64,000 bases of DNA from the NCBI RefSeq assembly GCF_000350225.1, contig NW_005179012.1, positions 124,001-188,000 of the forward strand, written 5' to 3'. The notes beneath the pieces were generated by a model. That model was given only the letters and a program-made list of their open reading frames with translations, did no database searches and was not told the DNA's origin. The translations under genes were made by a program, and so were the position numbers. Below are positions 34,123-45,183 of the stretch, piece by piece (position 1 is the first letter of the stretch; each line of letters opens with the position of its first letter). The stretch comes from Chondrus crispus. Its lineage: Eukaryota > Rhodophyta > Florideophyceae > Gigartinales > Gigartinaceae.

Positions 34123-34293
34123 GGTGCGGTCGGTGCGGTCGGTGCGGTCGGTGCGGTCGGTGCGGTCGGTGCGGTCGGTGCGGTCGGTGCGGTCGGTGCG
34201 GTCGGTGCGGTCGGTGCGGTCGGTGCGGTCGGTGCGGTCGGTGCGGTCGGTGCGGTCGGTGCGGTCGGTGCGGTCGGTGCGGTCGGTGCGGTC
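34123..34293. repeat. 9-bp minisatellite, about 19 copies (unit 6)
   Basis: Longest array of this motif in the window; its left flank, present in units 1-3 and 7, is missing. Confidence 0.93.
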
Positions 34294-35404
34294 GGTTAAG
34301 GTGCATGTCGGGAAGGGAAAGGGAGGCGCACAGTCCGGTGCATCACATGTGTTTGTTCTGTTGATGGATGATCTGACGTGCGCATGAGCGCATGAGCGCA
34401 GGTGAGATCGTGATTCAAGCATTATTTCTGCCTGGAAGGGCCCTCGGTGCGTGTCTGCATTTGTCAGTAAGTGTGAAACGTGTTTTCAGCCGGACGTCTG
34501 GAGGCATGTTCATCGATTCCAGATTCCGGGTGTCTTCCGCTGCCGATCCCGGTTTCCAGGGTCCGAAACCCCTCGACAAATGACGTCACTGGGCGCCATA
34601 CGGGACAGATCCAACCAATTAAATGCATACGATCGATTTGCATTCCGCCTCCCTGATTCCACGCATTTCGCTGGTCCCGCTACTTCCTGTCGCGGACTTC
34701 GGAACGCCACATTTTGGGCTGTGTACTACGGGGGAGGGTAAAAACGTGGGGACGTGGGGACGTGGGGAACGTGGGGAATGTGGGGAACGTGTTAACGTGG
34801 GGACGTGGGGACGTGGGGACGTGGGGACGTGGGGACGTGGGGAACGTGTTAACGTGGGGACGTGGGGAACGTGTTAACGTGGGGACGTGGGGACGTCATC
34901 GCTACCGCCTCGGGCTGCTGTGCGGGCCGGGAAGCCGAGATGGCAGGCAGTAGGGAGCGTAGCGGGTGAGGGAGGTCTCGTGAGCAAGAGGCAGTGTGCG
35001 GGATGATGGATTTGGGGAGGGGGGACGGCAGCGGGAAGACGTTGGAAGGGCGAAAGGCTTAGTTGTAGAGTATTTGGATTGCGTAATGTGTAAAAGGAAT
35101 ATGTTTAGCGAGAGGAGAGAGAAAAGTGTTTGTCGCTAAGACCCGTGCGCGTTTGAACTCGATCGAAACGGAGACGAACAAGTAGATGAACATAGACAAG
35201 ACGAGGTTGGTGAGGAGAGGAGGAACAATACAAATACAATACAAATACAATAAAAAGGCAATAGAAAGAAAGCAGAAAGAGAACAGAAAGAGAACAGAAA
35301 GAGAACAGAAAGAGAACAGAAAGAGAACAGAAAGAGAACAGAAAGAAAGCAGAAAGAAGTAGGAAGAAAATAGGAAGAAAGTAGGAAGAAAGTAGGAAGA
35401 AAGT

Positions 35405-35608
35405 AAAAAAAAGAAAGTAACTAAGTAGCTAGGTAAGCTACGAATTTTGCCCGGGCCAACTTGGTTGGGTGCCCAAGTGGCTCAACCAACTTGGGCACGC
35501 AACCAAGTTGGGCACCGGGCGGGAATCGAACCCAGGGCCTCGCAGGCGCAGAGTGTCAACTGCACCACCAGCAACCGGTTGTCCACTCTGCCACGAACTC
35601 CTCTCTCC
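35405..35608 (-). ncRNA. Candidate Pol III transcript (unit 6)
   Basis: A box at 35,593-35,583, hairpin 35,520-35,449, T run of eight at 35,412-35,405. Boxes and hairpin unchanged. Confidence 0.52.
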
Positions 35609-37272
35609 CAAACAGCGGACTCTGCGGCGACACAGTGTGGATACCAACGGTATTTAAAGGTATGCATTTGTCCTCGCAATCAACATTGCTTCTATAATTT
35701 GAAGGTTGTCCGCGGCTTGCATGTTACAGTGAATTGAACAAGTAAAAAACTCGCTTCTGCGTGTGAGCGATCATCGCTCACCGCACCATTGTGCACTTTG
35801 GTTAAACATTACTTTTTTAAAAGTAGGTACCTTCACCTCCACACTCGCACAGTACAGTACATGGCTGTGATGCAATCTCCACCGCGTCAGGTGTTCGAGA
35901 TCCGGGTGTGAAACGTGTCCACGTCGAGAACACGCGCCCTGGGTACGTGCACTTACGACATATTTTTTGTCATGCAGGGAATGATAACCACTGAGCAAAA
36001 GGGGAGGTGCCGTTGGCCAACGACGGGAGAGAGGAATGACTGGGAGTCATATGAAGGAATCACCACATTTTTGCCGACATTTTGGCCCTCTCCCATGAAT
36101 TCCCACTCCCATGAATTCCCATTCTCTGTAATCTCCCACCATCCCTACTGTCCCTACCATCTCCAATCTTTCCACGCTCTCCGCGCTCTCCGCGCTCTCC
36201 GCCGCTGCCGGGAGAGGAGCGTCGGTGCGCCAGTGCGTGTCTACATTTTTTAAGTGTGAAAGGTGTTTCGGCCGGGAGTCTGGAGGTATGTTTATCGATT
36301 CCACATTCCGGGTGTGTTGCGCTCCCGATCCCGGTTTCCAGCACGGGTTGGGCGGGTTGGGCAGGATGTGGGCGATGCGGAACGTTAACTGGAGAAATTG
36401 GGGGGTTAGGTTGTAGGGTATTGGAATCAATTTAATTGTGAGCGGTGACCATGATGTGGGGCTTGTGAGAAAGGTCATATGCGAAGCATGTTCTTCCGAC
36501 GGAGTGAATTGAGGGACAAAACTGGGGATGCTGGGCGCTGGAAATCATTGCATACTCGTCGACTGAGGAGATGGGAGGGAATGGGGACTGTATGGAAGCA
36601 CTCGAGGATGTTTGCTCGCCACTTGCGGTTGGAAGGGGAAGGGGCGCGTGGACATTGGGGACATTGGGGGGTGTTCAATGAAAGCGATGACAGCGTCACA
36701 GAGAGGTCGGAAGGGGAGGTCGGAAGGGGAGGTCGGAAGGGGAGGTCGGAAGGGGAGGTCGGAAGGGGACTGTGCTGCGGCGACGGAGGGCGTATTAGGT
36801 AGAGAGCGGGGGTATTCAACGAAAGCGATGAAAGCGTAACTGAGAGGTGGGAAGGGGACTGTGCTGCGGCGACGGAGGGCGTATAAGGGAGAGAGCATGC
36901 AGAAGAGGGAGAACAGAGGGCCGTAGACGACGATGGTGTGAGTGCCGGACAATTGGCATGAGACGACGGCAGTAGGGAGGGGGTCGAGGAGGCAGAAGGG
37001 GTTGGTGGACAACGGGCGCGGCACAAGGGGACGGCGCCGTCGAGAGCCAAAACGGGGGCGGGGTTAATGCGAGGTACGGGAGGCGTGTGACTGGCAAGAA
37101 ACAAGTATCAAAACCGCAGATACCATTCGCCCGTCCGTACCACCCCAAACGTTAAGTATGCCGCGCCGACAGCCGCCACTCTTCACGCAATCAGCACAAC
37201 AGCCAGTTGTTATCGTGTGTCATTCTCGGTAACCTTTTGCTTCCGCCTCTGTGTTTGCAATTTTCCGCGCTT

Positions 37273-37635
37273 TGTAGCCACTTTCGGCTTGACGTGTGGG
37301 TTGGAATGGCGACAAGGATGGCTGATAAGCATCCCCTTTAAGATAGAATTATTACGGCGTACAGAACGGTGTGATATCTGGATGTGCACACAAGTTGATC
37401 ATGGAGCAGACTAGAATTTGCAGTGCTACCAAAAAGGGAAGCACTCTGTTAGCGCCTTGTAACTGGCATGAAATTGTGGTGCGACTGAGAATAGGACGCG
37501 CCGGCGAAGGCTCAGTGCGACTTCTTATAAGCTCACTGAAGCCGCCGAAAGGTCGGGTAAAAAAGAGGTCACCGGCGGTAAACCAATCTTTGCTTTGTTT
37601 CAACTTTCGTTCTTGCTTTGACGCTGTAGCGTCTA
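37273..37635 (+). repeat. gypsy 5' LTR
   Basis: 363 bp; pairs with 42,404-42,767. Confidence 0.9.
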
Positions 37636-37698
37636 TAGAAATTTCTTTCCGGCCGGAGAGGTTTCGTGCAGTGTTAAGGCAACGTTGCAGAAGCAAGC

Positions 37699-39573
37699 AT
37701 GGCAGAAGATGGGAGCGTCGCCAGTCATGAGTCAGGGACGAACTCGGTGAGCGTGTTCCAACCGATTTCGCATCCTGTCCTACGGAGTGTGGACCCAGTT
37801 AAGGTCTCACAATTCTTGAGAGAGCGGGAGCGTTACGAGCTTGAGATCGATGAGAAGAAGAAGGAAGTTCCAAGCCTGACAAAGGCGACGTACAAAGTAT
37901 CATTGGATCCGGGACTACTACGCAGAATGCATTTTCTTGGGAGGCTGGACAAGATTGCTCCAGGGAAAACACTAGATGAGCTGACGTCAGAACATGTCCG
38001 GAAATGGGTGAAGAGTCTCGTAGACCGTCCGGAAGGCACTTTTGACCATGCTGTGATCGAAAAAGCTATGTCTACTCTCAAGGTCCCGATGGACATCGCA
38101 GACCCTGAATCGAGGATCTTAGAGTTTGTCAACGAATTCTTCTCAAAGATGGAGTCCATTGGCTATGACAATTTCAAAGATGTCAATCCAAAGAAAACAG
38201 TCAAACTCCTTCAATCCAAGCTGTATCCAGTGAAATTCAGAGCTGTTATGCAGAAGGCGCTGGATTATCATGAACCACTTCAGAAGGACGTCAAGGCATA
38301 CGTCGAATTGCTGTGCAAAGAGGCAAAGGCATATGAGAAATACAAGACAGAAGACAAAGAAGGCTGGAAAAGCAAGAAGAATGATGGAATATCGAACAAG
38401 ACCAACGGCAAGAATGCCAGAGGAAGAACCTACAATAAGAACCGTCGGAACGAAGAAGGATCAGGCTCCGAAAAACAGAAGCACGATCGCCCTTTGTGCC
38501 TGAATCCCGTGTGTGCAAAGCAGGGTAAACGCCATTGGACCACAACTGAGTGTGACAACACAACAAAAGAGGAAGCCAAGAAGCTTGTAGAGGAGTACAG
38601 AAGAACGAACAAGGGGAAGACTGGTGCGAAGAAGGTCAAGGGACACAATGTAGAGGAAATGAGCAGAAGTACGCTAGTACGCGCAATGTTTGCGAAAAGT
38701 GTCACAAGGATCCTATGCGCCGATGGGGGATCAGACATTAACCTCTTACCGAAAGATCTATTAGAAGAGCTCGTAGAAAAGGGCGCAGTACTCAAGACGT
38801 CTACGTTCAACACACCACGCCGATACGGACTTGCAATCGACAACGATGAATCTGGAAACATGGTGTATGTCACGTGTGACAAGGAAGTGATCCTAAACGT
38901 CGAGTTGTTTATTCGTCACGGGTGTTACCTTGAATTGCGAAACACCGCTTGGTATGTTGCCATGGGGGATGTGTCAGAACCTCTACTCGGACGTCCTACT
39001 CTTGAAGCGTTGGGAATCAACACCAAGGAATTACTGGCAGCCGCAGTCGATCGAATGGGAACATCAGTCGATCTCAGTGCTCTACTGCCAAGGCAGAATT
39101 TTCCTGAGGGAAGGCTGGCTCGAATACTGAGCCAAGGCTTATACCACCAAGACAAAGGCGTCATGGGCGATAGCTATGACGATGAAGATGAATCTTGGCT
39201 GGATCTTGGTCAGGATACCAAGACAGAAATGGACGAAGCCATCAACAAAGCAGTACTGAGTGCTGCTGAAAACGGAATATCGACTAACGGGCAATCGACA
39301 ATGAAGGATATGCTCGAAGAATTTCGTGACGTGCTACGAGTGCGTCTGGGAAACGATCCACCAGCAAAAGTGGAACCTATGATTGTCGAATTGAAAAAAG
39401 GATCTAATCCGGTTGCGGCAAAACCACGAAGGTATGCCCCAAGGGACGAAAGTTTATGGATCGTTACGTGGACAGAGTCCTCGAATATGGATTTGGCAAT
39501 GTCACTACAACAGCGAAATGGATCGCTGCGCCAGTGCTTGTGGCAAAACCACCACCAGCAAACTTCAGACTAA
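37699..39573 (+). CDS. gypsy Gag and aspartic protease
   Basis: The ATG at 37,699 is 64 bp after the 5' LTR. Residues 1-260 are a helical, charged Gag-like region. At about 266-285 a cysteine/histidine cluster (CLNPVCAKQGKRHWTTTEC) stands in for the nucleocapsid zinc knuckle with unusual spacing. At about 339 is CADGGSDINLLP, a retropepsin-like active site in which the usual D-T/S-G is D-G-G-S. The useful reading ends near 39,455 (PRRYAPRDESL), the conserved lead-in to reverse transcriptase; the last 39 codons to the stop at 39,573 are out of the pol frame. So pol must be reached by a -1 shift, or the copy has lost a base at this point. Confidence 0.85.
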   Translation: MAEDGSVASHESGTNSVSVFQPISHPVLRSVDPVKVSQFLRERERYELEIDEKKKEVPSLTKATYKVSLDPGLLRRMHFLGRLDKIAPGKTLDELTSEHVRKWVKSLVDRPEGTFDHAVIEKAMSTLKVPMDIADPESRILEFVNEFFSKMESIGYDNFKDVNPKKTVKLLQSKLYPVKFRAVMQKALDYHEPLQKDVKAYVELLCKEAKAYEKYKTEDKEGWKSKKNDGISNKTNGKNARGRTYNKNRRNEEGSGSEKQKHDRPLCLNPVCAKQGKRHWTTTECDNTTKEEAKKLVEEYRRTNKGKTGAKKVKGHNVEEMSRSTLVRAMFAKSVTRILCADGGSDINLLPKDLLEELVEKGAVLKTSTFNTPRRYGLAIDNDESGNMVYVTCDKEVILNVELFIRHGCYLELRNTAWYVAMGDVSEPLLGRPTLEALGINTKELLAAAVDRMGTSVDLSALLPRQNFPEGRLARILSQGLYHQDKGVMGDSYDDEDESWLDLGQDTKTEMDEAINKAVLSAAENGISTNGQSTMKDMLEEFRDVLRVRLGNDPPAKVEPMIVELKKGSNPVAAKPRRYAPRDESLWIVTWTESSNMDLAMSLQQRNGSLRQCLWQNHHQQTSD

Positions 39574-42374
39574 CGTTTGATTACAGACCGGTAAAAGCGG
39601 TAACGGTACCAATGACATGGCCAATGCCCCACATCGATTCGGAACTTTGTGACATGGCCGGAAGCTTGGTTTTCGCAATAATGGATTTCGCGAGTGGATA
39701 CTGGCAGCTACCCCTTGCGGAAGAGAGCCAAGAGCTACTGAGCTTTATGAGTTCGAAGAACATCGTACAGCCTACGCGTTGTACACAAGGCGCAAAAAAC
39801 GCAGGTGCCAACTTTCAATCGAAAGTAGAACCGCTCTTCACTGACATCAGAGACCACATCAAGGCCTGGTTGGATGACTTTGTCTTACACTTTCAAACGG
39901 AAGAAGACCTACTCGCAACTCTGGCTAAGTTTCTCCTCATTTGTCGCGAAGCGAACCTTAAGATTTCAATTCGGAAGTCCCAGTTTTTTCTGCAACGCGT
40001 ACGTTGGTGCGGACGAATCATTGACAGTACCGGAGTACAATTCGATCCGAGAAACCTAAGCGGCCTACAGGGAATTGAGCTGCCCAAATCAGCAGGGGAG
40101 TTGTGCGAGTATGTGCATTGTTTACAATGGATGTCCTACAGTATCCCGGATTTCCCGAATAGAGTTTCACCCCTGAAAGAAGTGTTGGAAGAAGCTTACA
40201 TGAAGTCAGGCTCAAGAACCAAGAAGTCCATTCAGAAAATTCAGTTAACATCCTTGACATGGGGGGCTAAACACGAAGCGATCTTTCGCGAGTTTCAGGA
40301 AGAGCTAAAAAACATGCTGAAGCTCGCACATCGAGATCCAAAGAAGGCAATATGTGTGTATACAGATGCTTCCGATGCATACTGGGCCGGGGTCGTGACC
40401 CAATGTGATAGAACCGAGCTCGACAAAGACATCGAAAATCAGAAGCATGAGCCGCTCGCATTTCTCGGGTCAGCGTTCAAGGGGTCCGAAGAGTGGTGGA
40501 CAACCTTTGAAAAAGAAGCATACGTGATCTATCAAGTTTTCAAGAAGTTGGACTATCTCCTTTCGACGGAAGAAGAGATACATCTGTACACAGACCATCG
40601 CAATTTGTTGTTTGTGTTTAATCCAGTTGCGCTCGATCCTACACTCGGTAGGCATGTTGTCAACAAGGTGCAACGATGGGGTTTGTATCTTTCCAAGTAC
40701 TCCTACATCATAGAGCACGTCAAGGGCGAGAAGAATGTGATGCCCGACATCATGACTCGATGGTGTCGAGGGTACCGAGGCAAACGCTACTCCATCAAAC
40801 GAGTGACACATCTCCTGCTCGAACAGGATGTTACTAAGTCCCCTCTGTCCGAAGAATTCATTTGGCCCGATGCAGCATGCATCAAACAATCTCAACGTGG
40901 CCATCGACACGAAGCAGATGATGAAGTGAAGAAACCTGACGGTATTTGGACAATTCGTGAGAAGACTTGGATACCAGAGAGGGACGCAGAGCTCCAGTTG
41001 AAGTTATTGGTAATTGCACACTGCGGCTCGGGCGGGCACCGAGGACGGGACACCACGCTGAGTAAAGTGAAGGAAAACTTCTGGTGGAAGATGATGGACG
41101 AAGACTGCTCCGAGTTTATCGCGTCATGCCTCCACTGCCTTACTGGCAAAACAGGACACAAAATCCCACGCCCAATTTCAACTACGATCCACGGCATGAA
41201 GCCGAACCACGTCATACATTTTGACTATTTGTACATGGGCCAAGGTATAGGCAACTTGAAGTACAACTTGATAATCAGGGATGATCTTTCTTCTTACCTC
41301 TGGATAATTCCTGCGACGAACGCCGATGCCGAAACCGCTGCAGGCGAGATTGCGAAATGGATCCGTGTTTTCACTGTCATGCTAGCATGGGTCAGCGACC
41401 AAGGTTCGCATTTCAAGAACCGAGTTATGGAAGAACTTGCAGAAGATCACCGTATAAAGCACAATTTTACAGTCGCATATTCCCCTTGGGTCAATGGCAC
41501 TGTGGAAAACTGTATGAAACACATACAAGCAGCATACCGATGCCTGCAGTCAGAATTGAAATTAGGCCCGCAGGATTGGCCTCTTGTCATGGGAATGATC
41601 CAGACTGCATTGAATGAGGCACCCCTTCGTCGGCTTGGATCGAGGGAAGACGGTACATTTCGCACGCCGCTAGAAGTCATGACAGGAATCAAACCTACTC
41701 GCGCAATGTTACACACGACCCAAATTGACGAAGAGCAGCGCAAGAGGAAGAGCATCGAGAAGATTCGGGCTCTGCAATTGCTGGATGTTGAAAATTTGCA
41801 GGATGCATTTGACGGAATGCACAAAGATGTGGAGCAGCGCGTACAGGCGAATCGTGCAAAGCAAATCAAGTGGCACAATAAGAAGACGCAGTTGGTAACA
41901 CCAAACTTTCTGGTAGGGGATTTTGTGCTGGTTCGAAGGGCTCAAGACAAGGGCCATAAGCAGAGTTTTCGCTGGATTGGTCCGCGCCGCATCGTGAAAG
42001 TTGTTGGCGAGTTGGTGTACGATGTCGAGAACTTGCTTTCGAAAAAGATAGAACGCGTCCATGCAGCCCGAATTATACTGTATCGCTCGGACATGGATGG
42101 AAAGGAAGTCTCTCCGGAGTTGCTCGAACATGCAGAGCACAGTGAAAGGAAATATGAATTAGTCGACGCGCTAGTCGACATTTCCGGCAACAGTAAGAAT
42201 GGTATATTTGTTCAGGTGAAATGGGTTGGCTTACCAGACAAAGAGGATTGGACTTGGCAGTCTTTGGAAGAGCTACATGAGGATGTGCCTGATCAGGTTG
42301 AGGCTTTCTTGCAAAAGACGCGAAAGAATCGTGTGGCGAAACAGGCAAGGGATGTCCTCGGGCTGAACAACTGA
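39456..42374 (+). CDS. gypsy Pol: RT, RNase H, integrase, chromodomain
   Basis: 972 codons with no interruption. Reverse transcriptase: FAIMDFASGYWQLPL (residues 73-87) and KAWLDDFVL (136-144), where the catalytic box is LDD preceded by tryptophan, in place of the common YxDD. RNase H: CVYTDASDAYWAGVV (about 300-314) and LYTDHRNLLF. Integrase zinc-binding HHCC region about 522-560 (HCGSGGHRGRD ... CLHC); core acidic residues in HFDYLYMG (about 587), VSDQGSHFKN (about 648) and NGTVENCMKH (about 684). C-terminal chromodomain about 898-950 (YELVDALVDI ... VQVKWVGLPDKEDWTWQSLEEL). Family knowledge: chromodomains tether chromovirus integration to marked chromatin. The frame lacks a leader ATG context of its own, so expression depends on frameshifting from gag. 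Confidence 0.92.
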   Translation: MDRYVDRVLEYGFGNVTTTAKWIAAPVLVAKPPPANFRLTFDYRPVKAVTVPMTWPMPHIDSELCDMAGSLVFAIMDFASGYWQLPLAEESQELLSFMSSKNIVQPTRCTQGAKNAGANFQSKVEPLFTDIRDHIKAWLDDFVLHFQTEEDLLATLAKFLLICREANLKISIRKSQFFLQRVRWCGRIIDSTGVQFDPRNLSGLQGIELPKSAGELCEYVHCLQWMSYSIPDFPNRVSPLKEVLEEAYMKSGSRTKKSIQKIQLTSLTWGAKHEAIFREFQEELKNMLKLAHRDPKKAICVYTDASDAYWAGVVTQCDRTELDKDIENQKHEPLAFLGSAFKGSEEWWTTFEKEAYVIYQVFKKLDYLLSTEEEIHLYTDHRNLLFVFNPVALDPTLGRHVVNKVQRWGLYLSKYSYIIEHVKGEKNVMPDIMTRWCRGYRGKRYSIKRVTHLLLEQDVTKSPLSEEFIWPDAACIKQSQRGHRHEADDEVKKPDGIWTIREKTWIPERDAELQLKLLVIAHCGSGGHRGRDTTLSKVKENFWWKMMDEDCSEFIASCLHCLTGKTGHKIPRPISTTIHGMKPNHVIHFDYLYMGQGIGNLKYNLIIRDDLSSYLWIIPATNADAETAAGEIAKWIRVFTVMLAWVSDQGSHFKNRVMEELAEDHRIKHNFTVAYSPWVNGTVENCMKHIQAAYRCLQSELKLGPQDWPLVMGMIQTALNEAPLRRLGSREDGTFRTPLEVMTGIKPTRAMLHTTQIDEEQRKRKSIEKIRALQLLDVENLQDAFDGMHKDVEQRVQANRAKQIKWHNKKTQLVTPNFLVGDFVLVRRAQDKGHKQSFRWIGPRRIVKVVGELVYDVENLLSKKIERVHAARIILYRSDMDGKEVSPELLEHAEHSERKYELVDALVDISGNSKNGIFVQVKWVGLPDKEDWTWQSLEELHEDVPDQVEAFLQKTRKNRVAKQARDVLGLNN

Positions 42375-42403
42375 TGCCTTACCTTCAGCAAGCCATGGGG
42401 CGG

Positions 42404-42767
42404 TGTAGCCACTTTCGGCTTGACGTGTGGGTTGGAATGGCGACAAGGATGGCTGATAAGCATCCCCTTTAAGATAGAATTATTACGGCGTACAGAACGG
42501 TGTGATATCTGGATGTGCACACAAGTTGATCATGGAGCAGACTAGAATTTGCAGTGCTACCAAAAAGGGAAGCACTCTGTTAGCGCCTTGTAACTGGCAT
42601 GAAATTGTGGTGCGACTGAGAATAGGACGCGACGGCGAAGGCTCAGTGCGACTTCTTATAAGCTCACTGAAGCCGCCGAAAGGTCGGGGAAAAAAAAAGG
42701 TCACCGGCGGTAAACCAATCTTTGCTTTGTTTCAACTTCCGTTCTTGCTTTGACGCTGTAGCGTCTA
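42404..42767 (+). repeat. gypsy 3' LTR
   Basis: 364 bp; followed directly by unit sequence (GCTTGCGGACTCTACCC). Confidence 0.9.
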
Positions 42768-43401
42768 AAGCTTGCGGACTCTACCCTTCTTCCTTTGCTG
42801 GCAAACCTTTTCGTGCGAACGAAACGTTTGAAACGTTTAACACATCTATTCTTACCAATAAAGAATCTTACTACACTGTACCGTACATGTGAAATCTAAA
42901 CCCAGTTCTTTAAGATAACATTCACCTGCGCGCATAAAGAAGAAGACAAAGAAGAAAACCAAAACCAAACCGCATTTTCAGATCGCTCTTTCTTCTGCCT
43001 ATATGTCTGCGTGTAAACCGTACCTCTGGCGTGCTTGACCCAGAAGGCCAAGATGAACGTCCTGGAACGTGAGCAAAACGTCTGGGTGCCAGTCCGTCGC
43101 CTGCACGGCAAAAAAAAGAAACAGTGCCAGTGCGTCGTGTAAATAGGAAAGAAAGACAAACAGAAAGAACGAGAAGCGCCGAAAAAACAAGCGGTGACTC
43201 GCGTTAGCAACAGCATCTCTCTCAAGCGCTGTTGCGGTAAGTCTCGCAGGCAAGGAGGCCGCCCATTTCACATATGTTCTTTGGTGCGGTCGCCGGGACG
43301 CCAGAGCGAGACTTACCTTTCAAAAGAGAGGACTCGTATTCGTGAACCACGGCCCAAACAGAATTGAAGCCGAGGTTGAAGCAGTTGTGTCGGAGGGGTC
43401 T

Positions 43402-43518
43402 GTGCGGTCTGTGCGATCGGTGCGGTCGGTGCGGTCGGTGCGGTCGGTGCGGTCGGTGCGGTCGGTGCGGTCGGTGCGGTCGGTGCGGTCGGTGCGGTCG
43501 GTGCGGTCGGTGCGGTCG
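43402..43518. repeat. 9-bp minisatellite, 13 copies (unit 7)
   Basis: First two copies carry the same variants as in unit 5, showing shared ancestry or conversion between these arrays. Confidence 0.95.
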
Positions 43519-44702
43519 GTTAAGGTGAGGCGCACAGTCCGGTGCATCACATGTGTTTGTTCTGTTGATGTGATGCACAGAGGTGCATTTGTCTGAGGGT
43601 GGAAGTGAGAGTCGACATTTATCGTAGGAGAGACAGACAGTGAGTGGATGATCTGACGTGCGCATGAGCGCATGAGCGCATGAGCGCATGAGCGCATGAG
43701 CGCATGAGCGCATGAGCGCATGAGCGCATGAGCGCATGAGCGCAGGTGAGATCGTGATTCAAGCATTATTTCTGCCTGGAAGGGCCCTCGGTGCGTGTCT
43801 GCATTTGTCAGTAAGTGTGAAACGTGTTTTCAGCCGGACGTCTGGAGGCATGTTCATCGATTCCAGATTCCGGGTGTCTTCCGCTGCCGATCCCGGTTTC
43901 CAGGGTCCGAAACCCCTCGACAAATGACGTCACTGGGCGCCATACGGGACAGATCCAACCAATTAAATGCATACGATCGATTTGCATTCCGCCTCCCTGA
44001 TTCCACGCATTTCGCTGGTCCCGCTACTTCCTGTCGCGGACTTCGGAACGCCACATTTTGGGCTGTGTACTACGGGGGAGGGTAAAAACGTGGGGACGTG
44101 GGGAACGTGGGGAATGTGGGGAACGTGTTAACGTGGGGACGTGGGGACGTCATCGCTACCGCCTCGGGCTGCTGTGCGGGCCGGGAAGCCGAGATGGCAG
44201 GCAGTAGGGAGCGTAGCGGGTGAGGGAGGTCTCGTGAGCAAGAGGCAGTGTGCGGGATGATGGATTTGGGGAGGGGGGACGGCAGCGGGAAGACGTTGGA
44301 AGGGCGAAAGGCTTAGTTGTAGAGTATTTGGATTGCGTAATGTGTAAAAGGAATATGTTTAGCGAGAGGAGAGAGAAAAGTGTTTGTCGCTAAGACCCGT
44401 GCGCGTTTGAACTCGATCGAAACGGAGACGAACAAGTAGATGAACATAGACAAGACGAGGTTGGTGAGGAGAGGAGGAACAATACAAATACAATACAAAT
44501 ACAATAAAAAGGCAATAGAAAGAAAGCAGAAAGAGAACAGAAAGAGAACAGAAAGAGAACAGAAAGAGAACAGAAAGAGAACAGAAAGAGAACAGAAAGA
44601 GAACAGAAAGAAAGCAGAAAGAGAACAGAAAGAAAGCAGAAAGAAGTAGGAAGAAAATAGGAAGAAAGTAGGAAGAAAGTAGGAAGAAAGTAGGAAGAAA
44701 GT

Positions 44703-44890
44703 AAAAAAAGAAAGTAACTAAGTAACTAGGTAAGCTACGAATTTTGCCCGGGCCAACTTGGTTGGGTGCCCAAGTGGCTCAACCAACTTGGGCACGCAAC
44801 CAAGTTGGGCACCGGGCGGGAATCGAACCCAGGGCCTCGCAGGCGCAGAGTGTCAACTGCACCACCAGCAACCGCTTGTCCATTCTGCCA
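44703..44890 (-). ncRNA. Candidate Pol III unit disrupted at its A box (unit 7)
   Basis: B box and hairpin (44,817-44,746) are intact and the T run is at 44,709-44,703. The A box has one substitution (TGGCAGAATGG) and its first six bases are the target duplication of the inserted copia element, so the natural upstream sequence is now 5 kb away. Confidence 0.5.
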
Positions 44891-45142
44891 AAGTAAACAG
44901 GGATCTGCCTACGGGTAACAAGTCAGTGTATCAAAGTATCAATCGGTCGTATCCATCGTTTTTCTTTTTACTCGGGCTCGCCAATCTGGAGGTACTTATA
45001 GGGACATATAGCGGTGGATATAGGGGACATATAAAGGATAACAGGTACTAACAAAGGCTAAGCTTGAGTCAGCTTGAGTCAGCTTGACTCACAAGGAGGT
45101 AACAGGAATCACACATCAATTAATCAATATATCATATTGATA
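44891..45142 (-). repeat. copia-1 3' LTR
   Basis: 252 bp; left copy on the plus-strand map. Confidence 0.9.
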
Positions 45143-45183
45143 CTCCCCCGGGTTTGTGGTTCGACCACATCTCGTCATTGGAT

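Larger units (their letters stand above)
33473..37216. repeat. Macrosatellite unit 6 (3,744 bp)
   Basis: Complete, the longest uninterrupted unit. The 9-bp minisatellite has about 19 copies and has lost its left flank. A unique insert of about 98 bp (35,968-36,065), followed by a 16-bp tandem duplication, is present only here. Confidence 0.92.
37273..42767 (+). mobile_element. Ty3/gypsy chromovirus-like LTR retrotransposon
   Basis: A complete element of 5,495 bp in unit 7. LTRs 37,273-37,635 and 42,404-42,767 differ at only a few sites, mostly in an A-rich run, so insertion is fairly recent. Unit sequence on both sides joins at GCTT, a 4-bp (or imperfect 5-bp) target duplication. The LTRs start TGTAGCC and end GCGTCTA, without the usual terminal CA. 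A G-rich run (ATGGGGCGG) precedes the 3' LTR. I could not identify a primer-binding site. It carries gag-protease and pol in different frames, in the gypsy order RT, RNase H, integrase, with a C-terminal chromodomain. Confidence 0.93.
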
